Of a stretch of 51,924 bases of DNA, positions 51,278 through 51,924 are shown piece after piece (the stretch's first letter is position 1; every line of letters begins with the position of its first letter). Under the pieces are notes generated by a model. It had not been told where the DNA came from, did no database searches, and saw only the letters and a program-made list of their open reading frames with translations. The stretch is from contig CAJGDP010000011.1 of assembly GCA_904502235.1 (NCBI GenBank), positions 1 through 51,924 on the forward strand, given 5' to 3'. This DNA is from an uncultured Bacteroidaceae bacterium. Its GTDB lineage: Bacteria > Bacteroidota > Bacteroidia > Bacteroidales > Bacteroidaceae. The position numbers and the translations under genes are program-made.

Positions 51278-51924
51278 ATGCAGTATCTAACAAATGAAAA
51301 ATTGGTGATTGTCGGCGCAGCCGGTATGATCGGTTCAAACATGGCACAGTGTGCTTTGATGATGGGTTTGACAACAAATCTTTGCCTCTATGATGTATTC
51401 TCTCCCGAGGGCGTTGCAGAGGAGATGCGTCAGAGCGGTTTCGACGGTGTTAATATCACAGCAACAACAGATGTTGCCGAGGCATTCAAAGATGCAAAAT
51501 ATATCATCTCTTCAGGTGGTGCTCCACGTAAGGAGGGTATGACACGTGAGGACTTGCTCGCAGGTAACTGCAAGATTGCCGAGGAACTCGGTAAGAACAT
51601 CAAGACATACTGCCCCGATGTTAAGCACGTGGTTATCATCTTCAACCCTGCCGATTTGACAGGTCTTGTAACACTTCTCTACTCAGGTTTGAAGCCAGGC
51701 CAGGTTACAACACTCGCAGGTCTCGACTCTACACGTTTGCAGAACGCTCTTGCCAAGAAGTTCGGTGTAATGATGAGCGAGGTTACAGGTTGTGCTACAT
51801 ATGGTGGTCACGGTGAGCAGATGGCAGTATTCGGCAGCGCAGTTAAGGTTGCCGGCAAGCCATTGACCGACCTCATCGGTACAGCAGAGTTCCCCGAGGA
51901 GGAGTGGGAGCAGATGAAGAAGGA
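51278..51924 (+). CDS. mdh: Malate dehydrogenase (N-terminal part)
   Basis: The gene runs off the end of the window; 215 residues are visible from ATG 51278. The N-terminus has the NAD-binding GAAGMIGSN, a Rossmann acidic residue in LYDVF, the SSGGAPRKEGMTREDLL loop with substrate-binding Arg, NPADLTG, the LDSTRLQ motif and the catalytic YGGHGE His. This wording fits Bacteroidota malate dehydrogenases in the LDH-like superfamily, which interconvert malate and oxaloacetate. It starts 42 bp after the KdtA-like gene; only a weak AATATTTG resembles a promoter there. Confidence 0.9.
   Translation, partial: MQYLTNEKLVIVGAAGMIGSNMAQCALMMGLTTNLCLYDVFSPEGVAEEMRQSGFDGVNITATTDVAEAFKDAKYIISSGGAPRKEGMTREDLLAGNCKIAEELGKNIKTYCPDVKHVVIIFNPADLTGLVTLLYSGLKPGQVTTLAGLDSTRLQNALAKKFGVMMSEVTGCATYGGHGEQMAVFGSAVKVAGKPLTDLIGTAEFPEEEWEQMKK

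Noticed and set aside
1..51924. CRISPR array, restriction-modification, toxin-antitoxin or other defence system
   Set aside because: No spaced repeat arrays and no nuclease, methyltransferase-specificity or toxin-antitoxin pair were seen; the only methyltransferase is an rRNA enzyme and the only RNase is RNase H1.

Overview
This 51.9 kb window reads as a stretch of core chromosome from a member of the Bacteroidota, most likely order Bacteroidales (Bacteroides/Prevotella-like). The evidence is: repeated TAnnTTTG-type -7 promoter boxes; a single fused SecDF; a DUF2851 gene; a BspA-like leucine-rich surface protein with a short Bacteroidales-type C-terminal tail; the lipoprotein/SurA/OstA block between guaB and mutL; and mostly weak ribosome binding sites. 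GC content looks moderate throughout, except for an AT-rich patch near 25.9-27.9 kb. No CRISPR array, insertion sequence, prophage or conjugative element was seen. This is inference from gene content; no species can be named.

Layout. 0-2.5 kb: end of rpmF, then era and der (ribosome assembly GTPases). 2.5-4.0 kb (minus): an MlaFE-type lipid ABC transporter pair. 4.2-5.0 kb: lptB. 5.1-8.4 kb: tig-clpP-clpX (nascent-chain chaperone and proteolysis). 8.6-19.8 kb: recQ, guaB, three SurA-like periplasmic folding factors, an OstA/LptA-like protein, a small membrane protein and mutL, all tightly spaced. 20.0-21.2 kb: an OmpA-family porin with a structured leader. 21.3-21.5 kb: two identical tRNA-Val(UAC) genes. 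21.6-25.7 kb: purB, an RsuA/RluB-type pseudouridine synthase, asnS. 25.7-31.1 kb is the most accessory-looking part: a palindromic repeat element, an AT-rich leader, a mosaic BspA-like protein, an EamA transporter and a small exported protein. 31.2-36.7 kb: GDP-mannose pyrophosphorylase, an RlmL-like rRNA methyltransferase, purD and two membrane proteins. 36.7-39.9 kb (minus): argS, RNase H1 and a radical SAM protein. 40.2-44.7 kb: tandem rhomboid proteases and secDF. 44.8-48.2 kb (minus): DUF2851 and a PgpH-like 7TM-HD protein. 48.5-51.9 kb: gltX, a divergent KdtA/WaaA homologue, and the start of malate dehydrogenase.

Several genes converge on envelope biogenesis: MlaFE, LptB, the OstA-like protein, the SurA trio, SecDF, OmpA and KdtA. 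Others serve translation (Era, Der, AsnS, ArgS, GltX, two rRNA modification enzymes, tRNA-Val) and purine synthesis (GuaB, PurB, PurD). I found no clear new multi-gene defence or metabolic system. The most notable signals are a KdtA homologue whose usual catalytic glutamate reads as glycine with other conserved positions altered, a MutL whose endonuclease motif is degenerate, a duplicated 3' end of der, a compositionally mosaic BspA-like gene next to a palindromic repeat, and a stem-loop at the predicted 5' end of the ompA-like mRNA.
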